The translations under genes and the position numbers were made by a program. Source: Glycomyces sp. NRRL B-16210 (lineage in GTDB: Bacteria > Actinomycetota > Actinomycetes > Mycobacteriales > Micromonosporaceae). Taken from it: a DNA stretch of 64,000 nt. The notes under the pieces were generated by a model that was given only the letters and a program-made list of their open reading frames with translations, was not told the origin of the DNA and made no database searches. Where the stretch lies: assembly GCF_000719515.1 (NCBI RefSeq), contig NZ_JOGR01000009.1, positions 124,001 to 188,000 on the forward strand, in the 5' to 3' direction. This document shows, one piece after another, positions 6,979-15,844 of the stretch. Position 1 is the stretch's first letter, and every line of letters starts with the position of its first letter.

Positions 6979-8583
6979 GTGAAATACGGGAACCCCTCTC
7001 ACGTTGGCAGGCGTCGGGGGCGGACCGGACCCGAAGGCGGCCGACCGGGCGGTCACAGGGCCGGCCGCGGCCCCGCCTACAGCGGACGGCGGCGCGCGAC
7101 CCCGTCGGCCGTCTTCGCGCTGCCCTTCCACGACGCCCTCCCCGGGAGACTGCGCGACCTGCGGTTCAATCGGTTGCACCTGTCGGTCGCGGGCGCGGTG
7201 GGCCTCGTGGTCGCCGTCGGCGTCTCGATGGTCCTCGGCAACCTCCCCGAGACCCTCCCCGCCGACGAGTCGGCCGAGGACGCCGCGCTCCTGTACGCCG
7301 ACGGCCAGGCGCTCCCGGCCGACTTCGCCGACCGCCACCCGAGCCTCGTCGCGACCGTCCACGCCGAACTCCAGGCCCGCTACGGCCTGAGCGCCGAGGA
7401 CCTCTACGACGCGCAGACCCGCCCCGAGGGCCTGCGCGTGGTCCTCACCCTCGACCGGGCGCTCCAGGACGCCGCCGAGGAGACCTCCGGCGAGGCCGGG
7501 GTCGTCGCCGTCGAACCGGGCACCGGCGCGGTCCTGTGCTACTACGGCGCCGAGGAGGCCGCCGGCGCCGACCTCATCGGCGCCGAGTCGCCGCACCCGC
7601 CGTCCTCGGTGTTCGACATGGTCACCGCCGCGACCGCGCTCGAAGCCGGCGCCTCCATCGAGTCGTGGTGGCGCGACGGCGCCGAGGACGTCACCCTCGC
7701 CGCGGCGGTGCGCGAGTCCAGGCCCGACGCCATGGACGCCGTCGCCGCCGAATACGGGGTCGAAGCCGTGCTCGACACCGCCGAAGGCATGGGCCTCAAC
7801 GCCATCGCCGACCACGACGGCACCGTCCGCGACCTCGCCGAGGGCGACTACGAGGGCCTGGACGCCGCCGGCTTCGGCGTCTACCCCGTCAGCGTCCTCG
7901 ACATGGCCGGGGTCTACGCGACCATCGCCGCGGGCGGCGTCCACGCCGAGACCCACTTCGTCGACCGCGTCCTCGACGGCGACGACCGCGCGGTCGAACC
8001 CGTCCAGGGCATCCGCACCGACCAGGCCGTCGCCGCGACCACCGCCCAGGACCTCCAGTTCATCGGGCTCGGCCGGAGCGAGGCCATCGCCGACCGCGAC
8101 TTCTTCGCCGTCGCCGCCGACTACCACGGCACGACCACGCAGTCCTGGTTCGTCGGCGCCATCCCGCAGCTGAGCGTCGCCGCCTGGGCCAACGGCGCCG
8201 CGGCCGCCGACGGCGGAGGCATACCGCTGTGGCGCAACGTCATCGACACCGCCATCGCCGTGAACGGCTACGAGGCGCAGCAACTGCCAGGGGCCTCGGG
8301 CGCCGGCGACGACCTCACCGACGGCATCGTCGACGACGAGGGCCGGATCGACCCCGACAGCCCGTACTGCCAGGCCAACCCCGACGACGAGGCCTGCGCC
8401 GCCTCGCCCTCGGAGTCCCCGAGCGAATCCGACTCGCCCACGCCCGAGGCGACGAGTGCCGAGCCCGAGCCGGACCCCGAACCCGATCCGGAGCCGACCA
8501 GCGCCGAACCCGAACCGGATCCGCCCACCACCGAGCCCGAACCCGAACCGACCACGCCGGGCTGCGGCTGGCCCTGGTGCTGA
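6979..8583 (+). CDS. Catalytically degenerate penicillin-binding-protein homologue
   Basis: A 534-residue protein with an Arg/Gly-rich cytoplasmic N-terminus (about 1-60), one membrane segment (about 71-88), an extracytoplasmic domain matching the PBP transpeptidase fold (about 150-440), and a long Pro/Glu repeat tail ending in CGWPWC. All three transpeptidase motifs are altered. SxxK is S210-V-F-D213, so the lysine is lost. SxN is S247-R-P249. KTG is Y382-H-G384 followed by TT. Surrounding family landmarks are kept (VVAVEPGTGAVL, QSWFVGAIPQLSVAAW). There is no transglycosylase domain. I infer a pseudoenzyme with a binding or scaffolding role in cell-wall growth, not a peptidoglycan cross-linker. 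The start is GTG 6979, leaderless by promoter position. Confidence 0.75.
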   Translation: MKYGNPSHVGRRRGRTGPEGGRPGGHRAGRGPAYSGRRRATPSAVFALPFHDALPGRLRDLRFNRLHLSVAGAVGLVVAVGVSMVLGNLPETLPADESAEDAALLYADGQALPADFADRHPSLVATVHAELQARYGLSAEDLYDAQTRPEGLRVVLTLDRALQDAAEETSGEAGVVAVEPGTGAVLCYYGAEEAAGADLIGAESPHPPSSVFDMVTAATALEAGASIESWWRDGAEDVTLAAAVRESRPDAMDAVAAEYGVEAVLDTAEGMGLNAIADHDGTVRDLAEGDYEGLDAAGFGVYPVSVLDMAGVYATIAAGGVHAETHFVDRVLDGDDRAVEPVQGIRTDQAVAATTAQDLQFIGLGRSEAIADRDFFAVAADYHGTTTQSWFVGAIPQLSVAAWANGAAAADGGGIPLWRNVIDTAIAVNGYEAQQLPGASGAGDDLTDGIVDDEGRIDPDSPYCQANPDDEACAASPSESPSESDSPTPEATSAEPEPDPEPDPEPTSAEPEPDPPTTEPEPEPTTPGCGWPWC

Positions 8584-8606
8584 ACCGGACCGCTACGATC
8601 ACCGCC

Positions 8607-9899
8607 ATGACCCCGAACGCCTTCCCGCGCTCCCGCCTCCTCCTGGCGCTCGCGATCGCGATCCCGCTGGGGGTGCTCGGCGACGCGATCTGGGTCCGCG
8701 CGGCTCCGGCCGGCCCGCCCTGGCAGGGCCTCGACGACCGGTGGAACGACCTCGTCGGCGGCCCCGACTCGGGACTCGCCTGGCAGATCGCCTCCGCCTT
8801 CGACCGGTTCGGCGGCAAGGCCGGCCTGGTCGTCATCGTCGCCGGGATCCTCGCGCTGCTGCTGTCGCGCCGCTGGCGCTCGGCGGTCTACGCCTGCGCC
8901 GCGATCGCGTCGGCCTCGCTCGTGGTCGACCTGTTCAAGACCGTCGCCGAGCGCCCCCGCCCGGCCGACATCATGGTCGCGACCGCCTCGTCGGCGTTCC
9001 CGTCCGGCCACAGCGCCCGGATGGCCGCGTTCGTGGTCGTCGTCGCCGTCGTGGCGGTCCCGGCCCGGCGCCTGCGGTACTGGTGGCCGGTCGCGGCGGC
9101 GCTGACGCTCGCGATGATGCTCGCCAGGAACTGGCAGCACGCCCACTGGCTCACCGACACGATCTGCGGGGCCGCGACCGGCTGGGCCGTCGCGACGTTC
9201 CTGTGGTGGGCCTGCGTGCCGCTGCTGGAACGCGAGCGCTCCATGCGCGGGAACGCGGGGACCGCGGTGACCGGTGGGGCGGGCGACGACCGCTTAAGCT
9301 GGTGTGGCCCGAGCCGTCCGAGAGGTGCCAGCGATGTCCACGCCCGATCCCTACTTCCAAGAGCCGCAACCGCAGCAGCCGCCTCCGCCGTACGCGCCCT
9401 ACCCGCCGTACGCGTACCCGCCGCCGCGCCCGACGAACGGGCTCGCGATCGCCGCTCTGGTCATGGGGTGCGTCGGGGCGTGCAACCCGATCTCGATCCT
9501 CGCGCTCATCTTCGGGATGATCGCCAAGCGCCAGATCCGCGAGCGCGGCGAGCAGGGCGAGGGCATGGCGACCGCCGGGATCGTGCTCGGCTGGATCGGC
9601 GTGGCCGCGACCGTGTTCTGGATCCTGTACTTCATCGCCGTCGTGGGCCTCTTCGCCACGGCCGTCAACGAGATCGACAAGACCGACTGGCCCACGAGCG
9701 ACCCCACCTGGACGATCGACGCGGTGAACGCGCTGGTCGCCGCCGCCTTCTGATCCACAGCCCCGTCACGGCACCGGCCGCGCCCGGGCCGGGCGTCTAC
9801 ACTCGAGCGACTGCCCCTTCCTCCCACCCGAGGTGCCCCGATGCCGTCCGACCCGGCCTTCCAAGACCGCACTGCCCAAGACAACGCCTTCCAGGATGA
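8607..9899 (+). CDS. PAP2-family membrane phosphatase, frame without a normal stop
   Basis: The first about 215 residues form a membrane-bound PAP2 phosphatase of the type that dephosphorylates lipid or isoprenoid phosphates. They carry a KxxxxxxRP motif (K111 to RP118-119), PSGH (132-135), and a third motif where the usual SR is AR (A173-R174) followed by H180. Five to six hydrophobic segments are visible. TACGAT lies seven bases before ATG 8607, suggesting a leaderless transcript. The frame has no stop near residue 220 and instead reads through the next gene in another frame to 9899. In the +1 frame, TGA at 9268 and TAA at 9295 would end the protein at family length, so either a single-base change or genuine read-on has extended it. 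Only the first part is likely meaningful. Confidence 0.7.
   Translation: MTPNAFPRSRLLLALAIAIPLGVLGDAIWVRAAPAGPPWQGLDDRWNDLVGGPDSGLAWQIASAFDRFGGKAGLVVIVAGILALLLSRRWRSAVYACAAIASASLVVDLFKTVAERPRPADIMVATASSAFPSGHSARMAAFVVVVAVVAVPARRLRYWWPVAAALTLAMMLARNWQHAHWLTDTICGAATGWAVATFLWWACVPLLERERSMRGNAGTAVTGGAGDDRLSWCGPSRPRGASDVHARSLLPRAATAAAASAVRALPAVRVPAAAPDERARDRRSGHGVRRGVQPDLDPRAHLRDDRQAPDPRARRAGRGHGDRRDRARLDRRGRDRVLDPVLHRRRGPLRHGRQRDRQDRLAHERPHLDDRRGERAGRRRLLIHSPVTAPAAPGPGVYTRATAPSSHPRCPDAVRPGLPRPHCPRQRLPG
9334..9753 (+). CDS. DUF4190-type membrane protein, copy 1
   Basis: A 139-residue protein with a Pro/Gln/Tyr-rich cytoplasmic N-terminus (about 1-28) and two hydrophobic hairpin segments (about 33-56 and 78-105) joined by the family connector AKRQIRERGEQGEGMATAGIVLGWIG. 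A short extracytoplasmic tail ends in AAF. The start ATG 9334 has AGAGG at 9321-9325. It overlaps the unterminated PAP2 frame. The domain is widespread in actinobacteria and of unknown function. The next gene is a paralogue. Confidence 0.8.
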   Translation: MSTPDPYFQEPQPQQPPPPYAPYPPYAYPPPRPTNGLAIAALVMGCVGACNPISILALIFGMIAKRQIRERGEQGEGMATAGIVLGWIGVAATVFWILYFIAVVGLFATAVNEIDKTDWPTSDPTWTIDAVNALVAAAF

Positions 9900-10320
9900 C
9901 GCCCTCGAAGACCGCACCGAAGGTCCCGCGTCCCCGGACGCGGCCTCGGAGCCGCCGGAATTCGAGCCCTATCCGCCGTCGTTCGCGCTCCTCGACGCCC
10001 CGCGTCTGCCGCTCAACCCGCTCGCCGTCGCGGCGACCGTCACCGGTGCGCTGGGGCTGTTCGCGCCGTTCGCGATCCTCGGCATCGTCTTCGGCGGGAT
10101 CGCGAGGGGGCAGATCCAGCGGCGCGGCGAGCGGGGCGCGGGCCTCGCAGTGACCGGGATCGTGCTCGGCTGCATCGGGCTGGTCGCTTCCGCGGTCCTC
10201 GCGCTGTACGTCGTTTTCTGGCTCGGCGCCACCGTGCTGCTGCGCCTCTCGGACGTCGAGTCGCGTCAGGTCCTGGACGCGTTCGGCCTGGTGGCGACCG
10301 CCTTCAGCGCCGCCTTCTGA
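9841..10320 (+). CDS. DUF4190-type membrane protein, copy 2
   Basis: A 159-residue paralogue of the preceding gene. An acidic, Asp/Glu/Pro-rich N-terminus (about 1-55) is followed by the same two membrane segments and the connector ARGQIQRRGERGAGLAVTGIVLGCIG. The C-terminus also ends in AAF. GAGGTG precedes ATG 9841. The N-terminal tails of the two copies differ (Pro/Tyr-rich versus acidic), so they may have separate partners. Its last 17 bases overlap the 3' end of the convergent YrdB gene. Confidence 0.8.
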   Translation: MPSDPAFQDRTAQDNAFQDDALEDRTEGPASPDAASEPPEFEPYPPSFALLDAPRLPLNPLAVAATVTGALGLFAPFAILGIVFGGIARGQIQRRGERGAGLAVTGIVLGCIGLVASAVLALYVVFWLGATVLLRLSDVESRQVLDAFGLVATAFSAAF

Positions 10321-10720
10321 CGTAGGTCACCGCCGCGGTGTTCACCGCTGCGAGTATCGCGAACGCGAGCGCCGCCGCCGCGAAGCCCAGGCCCCACAGG
10401 GCCAGCGCCCCGGAACCGAACGCGACCGCCTTGACCGCCGCGACGCCGAGCGTCGGCAGCTTCACGCGCGCCTTCGGAGCGGCGAACAGGCCCCACGCCG
10501 TCACCAGGGCCCCGACCGCGCCGACCGCGATGAGCAGCCGGGCCCAGAAGGCGAGGTCGAGACTGAGCGCCCACCACCCGACGAAGGCGAGCATCGCGAG
10601 TTCGAGGGCGAACGCCACGAGCGCGTTGCCCATCACGAAAGTGCGGAGGATTCCGGAATACCGGTCCCATTCGGGCCGGTCAGGGGTGCCGTCCGCTGAG
10701 GGAAGCTTCGGTTCGTACAC
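10304..10720 (-). CDS. YrdB-family (DUF2568) membrane protein
   Basis: A small membrane protein with four hydrophobic segments (LVAFALELAMLAFVGWWAL, LLIAVGAVGALVTAWGLF, AVAFGSGALALWGLGF, ALAFAILAAVNTAAV) and the family signature FxAPKARVKLP. The C-terminus is RRRR. I chose GTG at 10720 because a longer frame to 10885 would run into the divergent sensor-kinase gene. An internal start at the MGNAL methionine is possible. No strong ribosome site is visible. The function of the family is unknown. Confidence 0.65.
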   Translation of the reverse strand: MYEPKLPSADGTPDRPEWDRYSGILRTFVMGNALVAFALELAMLAFVGWWALSLDLAFWARLLIAVGAVGALVTAWGLFAAPKARVKLPTLGVAAVKAVAFGSGALALWGLGFAAAALAFAILAAVNTAAVTYVRRRR

Positions 10721-10835
10721 CGGAACATGATGGACCTCGGTCGCAGGGGCGGTCGCGGCGGGTGCGACCAAAGTCGGAGGCCGGTTCCCCAACCGGACCG
10801 AGGCCGCGGGGCCGCGGCCATGATGGGATGGGCAG

Positions 10836-11999
10836 ATGACCGGCCCGCCCAACCTGCTGCGCCGCATCCGGCGCGGCGACCTCATCGCCGCCGTCGTCCT
10901 GCTCGCGGCCGGATCGGTCCTGACCGGCCTGGGCAGCTACGAGCGGCTGATCGACGACGTGCCGACGCAGGTGCGGTTCATCCCGCTGGTGCTCGTCTGC
11001 CTCGGCGTGGTCATCCGCCGCGCGTCCCCCGGCTGGGCCCTCGTGATCGGCTCGATCGGCTTCGGCACCGAGCTGGTCATCGGCATCGCCCTGGCGACCG
11101 TCTGCATCTACACCGACAACCTCTACGCCTTCGCGCGCTACGGCCCGCGCACGAGGATCCGCGTCCTGGCCCCGATCCTGGCGCTGGTGATCCTCGGCTT
11201 CGGGGCCTTGAGCATCATGGACGGCAAGGACGTGGGCGGCGTGGTGAGCACCGCCGCGCTCGGGGCGGTCATCCTGCTGTCGCCGATCGGCACCGGCATC
11301 ATCGTGCGCCAGGCCCACGACCGGGCGAGCCTGGAGGCCGAGCGGGCCGAGCAGACCGCGCGCCTGGCCGACGCGCGCCGGCGCGAGGCGGTGCTGCGCG
11401 AGCGCACGAGCATGGCCCGGGAGCTGCACGACACCGTCGCGAACTACCTCTCGGCGATCGCCCTCCAGTCCACGGCGCTCCAGGCCCGCCGGGACCTGGA
11501 CCCGGAGACGCTGCGCACCTCGGTGGCGGCGATCCGCGCCAGCAGCGTCGAGGGCCTGGCCGAACTGCGGCGCATCATCGGCCTGCTGCGGGCCGGGGAC
11601 GAGGGCGAGGAGCTGGCGTCCTTCCGGCTCGACCAGGTGCCCGGCCTCGTCGAGCGGATGCGCGCGGTCGGCCTCAAAGTGGACTTCGCCGTGGAGGGGC
11701 CCGAGCGCGAGGTCCCCGGCGAGGTCGAGTTGAGCGCCTACCGGGTGGTGCAGGAGTCGCTCACCAACGCCCTCAAGTACGGTGCGGACGCGGCCGTCGC
11801 CATCGCCTACGAGCCCGAGCGGCTGACGGTCACGGTGGAGAACGCGGTGCACGCCGGGGCCGACCCGGTGCCCGGCGGGGGAGCGGGGCTGATCGGCATG
11901 ACCGAGCGCGTGCGCCTCCTCGGCGGCGCGGTGCGCGCCGGTCCCGTCGGCGACCGGTGGCGGGTCCGCGCCGAGATCCCCACCGGAGGCGTCCTGTGA
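10836..11999 (+). CDS. Sensor histidine kinase, NarX/DesK type
   Basis: A 387-residue membrane kinase. The N-terminal 150 residues contain four to five hydrophobic segments with little extracytoplasmic sequence, suggesting a membrane-embedded signal. A coiled coil (about 155-185) leads to the HisKA_3 dimerisation region with ERTSMARELHDTVANYLSAI, where H198 is the phosphorylated histidine. An HATPase domain follows (YRVVQESLTNALKYG, GGGAGLIGMTERV). It sits 22 bp before a NarL-type regulator on the same strand, so they form a pair. The signal is unknown. Confidence 0.88.
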   Translation: MTGPPNLLRRIRRGDLIAAVVLLAAGSVLTGLGSYERLIDDVPTQVRFIPLVLVCLGVVIRRASPGWALVIGSIGFGTELVIGIALATVCIYTDNLYAFARYGPRTRIRVLAPILALVILGFGALSIMDGKDVGGVVSTAALGAVILLSPIGTGIIVRQAHDRASLEAERAEQTARLADARRREAVLRERTSMARELHDTVANYLSAIALQSTALQARRDLDPETLRTSVAAIRASSVEGLAELRRIIGLLRAGDEGEELASFRLDQVPGLVERMRAVGLKVDFAVEGPEREVPGEVELSAYRVVQESLTNALKYGADAAVAIAYEPERLTVTVENAVHAGADPVPGGGAGLIGMTERVRLLGGAVRAGPVGDRWRVRAEIPTGGVL

Positions 12000-12021
12000 C
12001 CGAGACGAGGAGAGCGAGCCG

Positions 12022-12678
12022 ATGACCAGGGTCCTGCTGGCCGACGACCACGCCGCGGTGCGCGCGGGTCTGCGGATGCTGCTGGAGAGCGCCAACGGCG
12101 AGGGCGCCGAGGACATCGTGGTGGTCGGCGAGGCCGCCGACGGCGTCGAAGCGGTCGCGCTCGCGAGGGAACTGCGCCCGGACGTGGTCGTCATGGACAT
12201 CCGGATGCCCCGCAAGGACGGCATCGCCGCCGCGGCCGAGCTGCGCGGCGTCGCCGACGTCCTGGTCCTGACCAGCTACAGCGACGACGCCAACGTCTTC
12301 GACGCCCTGCGCGCCGGCGCCAGCGGGTTCCTCCTCAAGGACGCCGACGCCGCGACGCTCGTGGAGGCGGTGCGGACCGTCGCGCGCGGGGACGGCCTCA
12401 TCTCCCCGGCCGTCACCCGGGGCCTCATCGCCGAGTTCGGCCGCTCGCGCCCCGCCTACGCGCCCATCAGTGTCGACGACGCGGGCCTGGCGGGCCTGAC
12501 CCCGCGCGAGCGGGAGGTCCTCGCGCTCATCGGCGAGGGCCTGTCGAACGCCGACATCGGGGCCGCGCTCGGCATGGCCGAGGCCACCGTCAAGTCCCAT
12601 GTGACGCGCGTCCTGGCGAAACTCGGCCTCTCCAGCCGCGTCCAGGCGGCGATCTTCGCCCGCGAACAGGGACGATAG
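12022..12678 (+). CDS. NarL/FixJ-type response regulator
   Basis: A 218-residue regulator: a receiver domain (about 1-125) with D59 in VVVMDIRMP as phospho-acceptor, T and K of the active site in LVLTSYSDD and LLKDADA, and a C-terminal LuxR helix-turn-helix (about 155-215, LTPREREVLALIGEGLSNADIG...TVKSHVTRVLAKLGL). GAGGAGAG before ATG 12022 is a good ribosome site. It is co-transcribed with the kinase just upstream. The next gene is argC, under its own regulated promoter. Confidence 0.9.
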   Translation: MTRVLLADDHAAVRAGLRMLLESANGEGAEDIVVVGEAADGVEAVALARELRPDVVVMDIRMPRKDGIAAAAELRGVADVLVLTSYSDDANVFDALRAGASGFLLKDADAATLVEAVRTVARGDGLISPAVTRGLIAEFGRSRPAYAPISVDDAGLAGLTPREREVLALIGEGLSNADIGAALGMAEATVKSHVTRVLAKLGLSSRVQAAIFAREQGR

Positions 12679-12719
12679 GACACGTCCCACACCGCGGAAT
12701 CTCGCTTTCGCGCCTTCGT

Positions 12720-12753
12720 TGAATGCTGATACAGTTCTGTGCATAGTCATTCA
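12720..12753 (+). promoter_or_regulatory. Tandem ARG boxes over the argC promoter
   Basis: Two near-palindromes match the ArgR site TGAAT-N4-ATTCA. Box 1 is TGAATgctgATACA at 12720-12733 and box 2 is TGCATagtcATTCA at 12740-12753. Their centres are 20 bp apart, two helical turns, as expected for an ArgR hexamer. A candidate -10, TACAGT at 12730-12735, lies across box 1 and the gap, so bound ArgR would block RNA polymerase. Confidence 0.75.
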
Positions 12754-12768
12754 ACCCGGAGGTTTCCA

Positions 12769-13782
12769 GTGACGTACCAGGTCGCCGTGGCGGGTGCCAG
12801 CGGTTACGCGGGGGGCGAGGTGCTGCGGCTGCTCGCCGACCACCCGCAGCTCGACGTCGTCGCCGCGGGCGCGCACAGCAACGCCGGTGAATACATCACC
12901 GCAGTCCACCCCCACCTCACCTCGTACGGCTCACGACGATTCACCCCGACCTCCCCGGAGGCCTTCGCGGGCGCCGACCTGGTCATCATGACCCTCCCGC
13001 ACGGCCAGTCCGCCGCCCTCGCCGCGCAGCTCCCCGCCGACCAGAAGATCGTCGACCTCGGCGCCGACCACCGGCTCGAGGACGCCGCCGCCTGGGAGGC
13101 CTACTACCCCGGCCCCCACGCCGGGACCTGGACCTACGGCCTGCCCGAACTGCCCGGCCAGCGCGAGGCCGTCGCCGCCGCGACCCGGGTCGCCGCGACC
13201 GGCTGCTACGCCGTCGCCGCCATCCTCGGCCTGCGCCCGCTCCTGGACGCCGGGATCGCCGCGGCCGACGACGTCGTGGTCGTGGCCGCCTCCGGCACCT
13301 CCGGCGCGGGCAACGCCCCGAAGAAGCACCTGCTCGCCACCGAGATCATGGGCTCGATGAGCGCGTACAAGGTCGGCGCCCACCAGCACGTCCCCGAGGT
13401 CAAGCAGGCCTCCGGGGCGACCTCGCTCTCGATGACCCCGCTGTTGGCGCCCATGCCGCGCGGCATCATCGCGACCGTCACCGCCAAGCCGACCGCCGAC
13501 GCGACCGCCGCCGACGTGCGCGCCGCGCTCGCGAAGGCCTACGACGGCGAGCCGTTCGTGCAGGTCCTGCGGGAGGGCCAGTGGCCCGCGACCGCCTCGA
13601 CCTACGGCACCAACGTGGCCCTGCTCCAGGGCACGGTGGACAAGGACTCCGGCCGGATCGTCGTCACCTCCGCGATCGACAACCTCGGCAAGGGCGCGGC
13701 CGGTCAGGTCGTCCAGTGCGCGAACCTCATGCTCGGCCTGCCCGAGACCGCCGGACTCACCGTGAACGGAGTGGCACCGTGA
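12769..13782 (+). CDS. argC: N-acetyl-gamma-glutamyl-phosphate reductase
   Basis: The third step of arginine synthesis: NADPH-dependent reduction of N-acetylglutamyl phosphate to the semialdehyde. The N-terminal nucleotide-binding motif GASGYAGGEVLRLLADHP, the catalytic cysteine in AATGCYAVAAILGLRPL and the later GxxPxHQHVPEVKQ region are all present. Start GTG 12769 has GGAGG at 12758-12762; a longer frame from 12739 would start inside the ARG boxes. The 337-residue length is normal. It is the first gene of an eight-gene operon and its TGA overlaps the argJ GTG. Confidence 0.96.
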   Translation: MTYQVAVAGASGYAGGEVLRLLADHPQLDVVAAGAHSNAGEYITAVHPHLTSYGSRRFTPTSPEAFAGADLVIMTLPHGQSAALAAQLPADQKIVDLGADHRLEDAAAWEAYYPGPHAGTWTYGLPELPGQREAVAAATRVAATGCYAVAAILGLRPLLDAGIAAADDVVVVAASGTSGAGNAPKKHLLATEIMGSMSAYKVGAHQHVPEVKQASGATSLSMTPLLAPMPRGIIATVTAKPTADATAADVRAALAKAYDGEPFVQVLREGQWPATASTYGTNVALLQGTVDKDSGRIVVTSAIDNLGKGAAGQVVQCANLMLGLPETAGLTVNGVAP

Positions 13783-14933
13783 GCGTCACGACCCCCAAGG
13801 GCTTCAAGGCCTCCGGTGTCACCGCCGGGCTCAAGGCCTCCGGTAAGCCCGATGTCGCCTTGGTCGTCAACGAGGGCCCGCTCCAGGTCGCCGCGGGCCG
13901 CTTCACCGGCAACCGCGTCAAGGCCGCCCCGGTCAAGTGGTCCCAGCAGGTCATCACCTACGGCCGGCTCAAGGCCGTGGTGCTCAACTCCGGCGGCGCC
14001 AACGCCTGCACCGGCCCCGAGGGCTTCCAGGACACGCACGCCACCGCCGAGAAGACCGCCGCGCTCCTCGGCTGCGGCGCCGCCGAGATCGCGGTCTGCT
14101 CCACCGGCCTCATCGGCGAGCGCCTCCCCATGGACAAGCTCCTTCCCGGCGTGGAGGCCGCGGCCGCGGCCCTCGCCGAGGACGGCGGCGAGGCCGCCGC
14201 GACCGCGATCATGACCACCGACACCGTCGCGAAGAACGCGGCCGTCGCCAGTCCGGCCGGGTGGACCGTGGGCGGCATCGCCAAGGGCGCGGGGATGCTC
14301 GCCCCCGGGCTCGCCACGATGCTCGTGGTCCTCACCACCGACGCCGTGGTCGACGCCGACCTCGCGAATGCCGCGATCGGCACCGCCTGCCGGTACTCCT
14401 TCGACCGGCTCGACTCCGACGGCTCGATGTCCACCAACGACACCGTGCTCCTGCTCGCCTCCGGCGCCTCCGGCGTCGAGGCCGAGGCGGACGAGTTCAT
14501 CACCGCGCTCACCGACCTGTGCAAGGACCTCGCGAAGCAGCTCCTGACCGACGCCGAGGGCTCCACCAAGGACATCGCGATCACCGTGGCCGGGGCCGAG
14601 ACCGAGGACGACGCGGTCGAGGTCGCCCGCTGCGTGGCCCGCGACAGCCTCGTCAAGACCGCGATGTTCGGCGGCGACCCGAACTGGGGCCGCATCCTCG
14701 CGGCCGTCGGCGTCTCCAAGTCGCCCTTCGACGCCGACGAGGTCGACGTCGCCGTCAACGGCGTCCAGATCTGCAAGGCCGGCGCCGCCGGCAAGCCGCG
14801 CGACCTCGTCGACCTGGCGGGCCGCGACGTGCGGATCGACATCGACCTCCACAACGGAGCGGCCTCGGCCACCGTCTGGACCAACGACCTGTCCCACGAC
14901 TACGTCCACGAGAATTCGGCGTACAGCACATGA
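13779..14933 (+). CDS. argJ: Glutamate N-acetyltransferase / ornithine acetyltransferase
   Basis: Transfers the acetyl group from N-acetylornithine to glutamate, recycling acetyl in the cyclic pathway; some homologues also make N-acetylglutamate from acetyl-CoA. The self-cleavage site ATML is present with the nucleophile T180 (cleavage between A179 and T180), splitting the 384-residue precursor into alpha and beta chains. Other markers are [11 protein letters not shown] and [13 protein letters not shown]. Start GTG 13779 overlaps the argC stop. No separate argA-type synthase is seen in the window. Confidence 0.96.
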   Translation: MSVTTPKGFKASGVTAGLKASGKPDVALVVNEGPLQVAAGRFTGNRVKAAPVKWSQQVITYGRLKAVVLNSGGANACTGPEGFQDTHATAEKTAALLGCGAAEIAVCSTGLIGERLPMDKLLPGVEAAAAALAEDGGEAAATAIMTTDTVAKNAAVASPAGWTVGGIAKGAGMLAPGLATMLVVLTTDAVVDADLANAAIGTACRYSFDRLDSDGSMSTNDTVLLLASGASGVEAEADEFITALTDLCKDLAKQLLTDAEGSTKDIAITVAGAETEDDAVEVARCVARDSLVKTAMFGGDPNWGRILAAVGVSKSPFDADEVDVAVNGVQICKAGAAGKPRDLVDLAGRDVRIDIDLHNGAASATVWTNDLSHDYVHENSAYST

Positions 14934-15844
14934 GCTTTGCAGACAACGGCCTCGAAGACCTCGCGCCGCACCTGAAGTCCGCGCTCGGCAAGGCGGAGAC
15001 CCTCATCGAGGCCCTCCCATGGCTCCAGCGCTTCACCGGCTCCATCGTGGTGGTCAAGTACGGCGGCAACGCCATGATCAACCCCGAGCTCCAGGCCGCG
15101 TTCGCCGCCGACATGGTGTTCCTCCACTACGTCGGCATCAAGCCCGTGGTCGTCCACGGCGGCGGCCCGCAGATCTCCTCCATGCTCGCACGGCTCGACA
15201 TCGCCTCGGAGTTCAAAGGCGGCCTGCGCGTGACCACCCCCGAGGCCGCCGACGTGGTCCGCATGGTCCTGGTCGGCCAGGTCGGGCGCGAACTGGTGGG
15301 CCTGATCAACAACCACGGGCCGTTCGCCGTCGGCATGTCCGGCGAGGACGCCCAGCTGTTCACCGCCAAGCGCCGCTGGGCCGATGTGGACGGCGAGCAG
15401 GTCGACGTCGGCCGCGTCGGCGACGTGGCCTCGGTCAACACCGCCGCGGTCGACGACCTCATCGACGCCGGGCGCATCCCCGTGGTCTCCACGGTGGCGC
15501 TCGACCACGACGGCATCCTCTACAACCTCAACGCCGACACCGCCGCCGCCGCCCTGGCCGAGGCCCTCGGCGCGCAGAAGCTCATCGTCCTCACCGACGT
15601 CGAAGGGCTCTACGAGGACTGGCCGGACAAGAACTCCCTGCTGCGCCAGATCAGCACCGACCGGCTCGCCGGCCTGCTGCCCTCGCTCCAGTCGGGCATG
15701 GTCCCGAAGATGGAGGCCTGCCTGCGGGCGGTCAAGGGCGGGGTCCCCCAGGCGCACGTCATCGACGGGCGCGTCCCCCATTCGACCCTGCTGGAGATCT
15801 TCACCTCCGACGGCGTCGGCACCATGGTCGTGGAGGCGAAATGA
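14930..15844 (+). CDS. argB: Acetylglutamate kinase
   Basis: Phosphorylates N-acetylglutamate at the gamma-carboxyl. The amino-acid-kinase fold is marked by VVKYGGNAM, the glycine loop [10 protein letters not shown] and the ATP-site region [29 protein letters not shown]. The N-terminal helix (about 1-30) before the kinase core is the segment that, in hexameric arginine-inhibited enzymes, mediates assembly, so feedback inhibition by arginine is likely. ATG 14930 overlaps the argJ TGA by four bases. Length 304 is normal. Confidence 0.96.
   Translation: MSFADNGLEDLAPHLKSALGKAETLIEALPWLQRFTGSIVVVKYGGNAMINPELQAAFAADMVFLHYVGIKPVVVHGGGPQISSMLARLDIASEFKGGLRVTTPEAADVVRMVLVGQVGRELVGLINNHGPFAVGMSGEDAQLFTAKRRWADVDGEQVDVGRVGDVASVNTAAVDDLIDAGRIPVVSTVALDHDGILYNLNADTAAAALAEALGAQKLIVLTDVEGLYEDWPDKNSLLRQISTDRLAGLLPSLQSGMVPKMEACLRAVKGGVPQAHVIDGRVPHSTLLEIFTSDGVGTMVVEAK

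Noticed and set aside
7536..8606. Upstream extension of the PAP2 frame over the PBP-like gene
   Set aside because: Arg/His/Pro-rich shadow; the PAP2 protein clearly starts at 8607 by promoter and homology.
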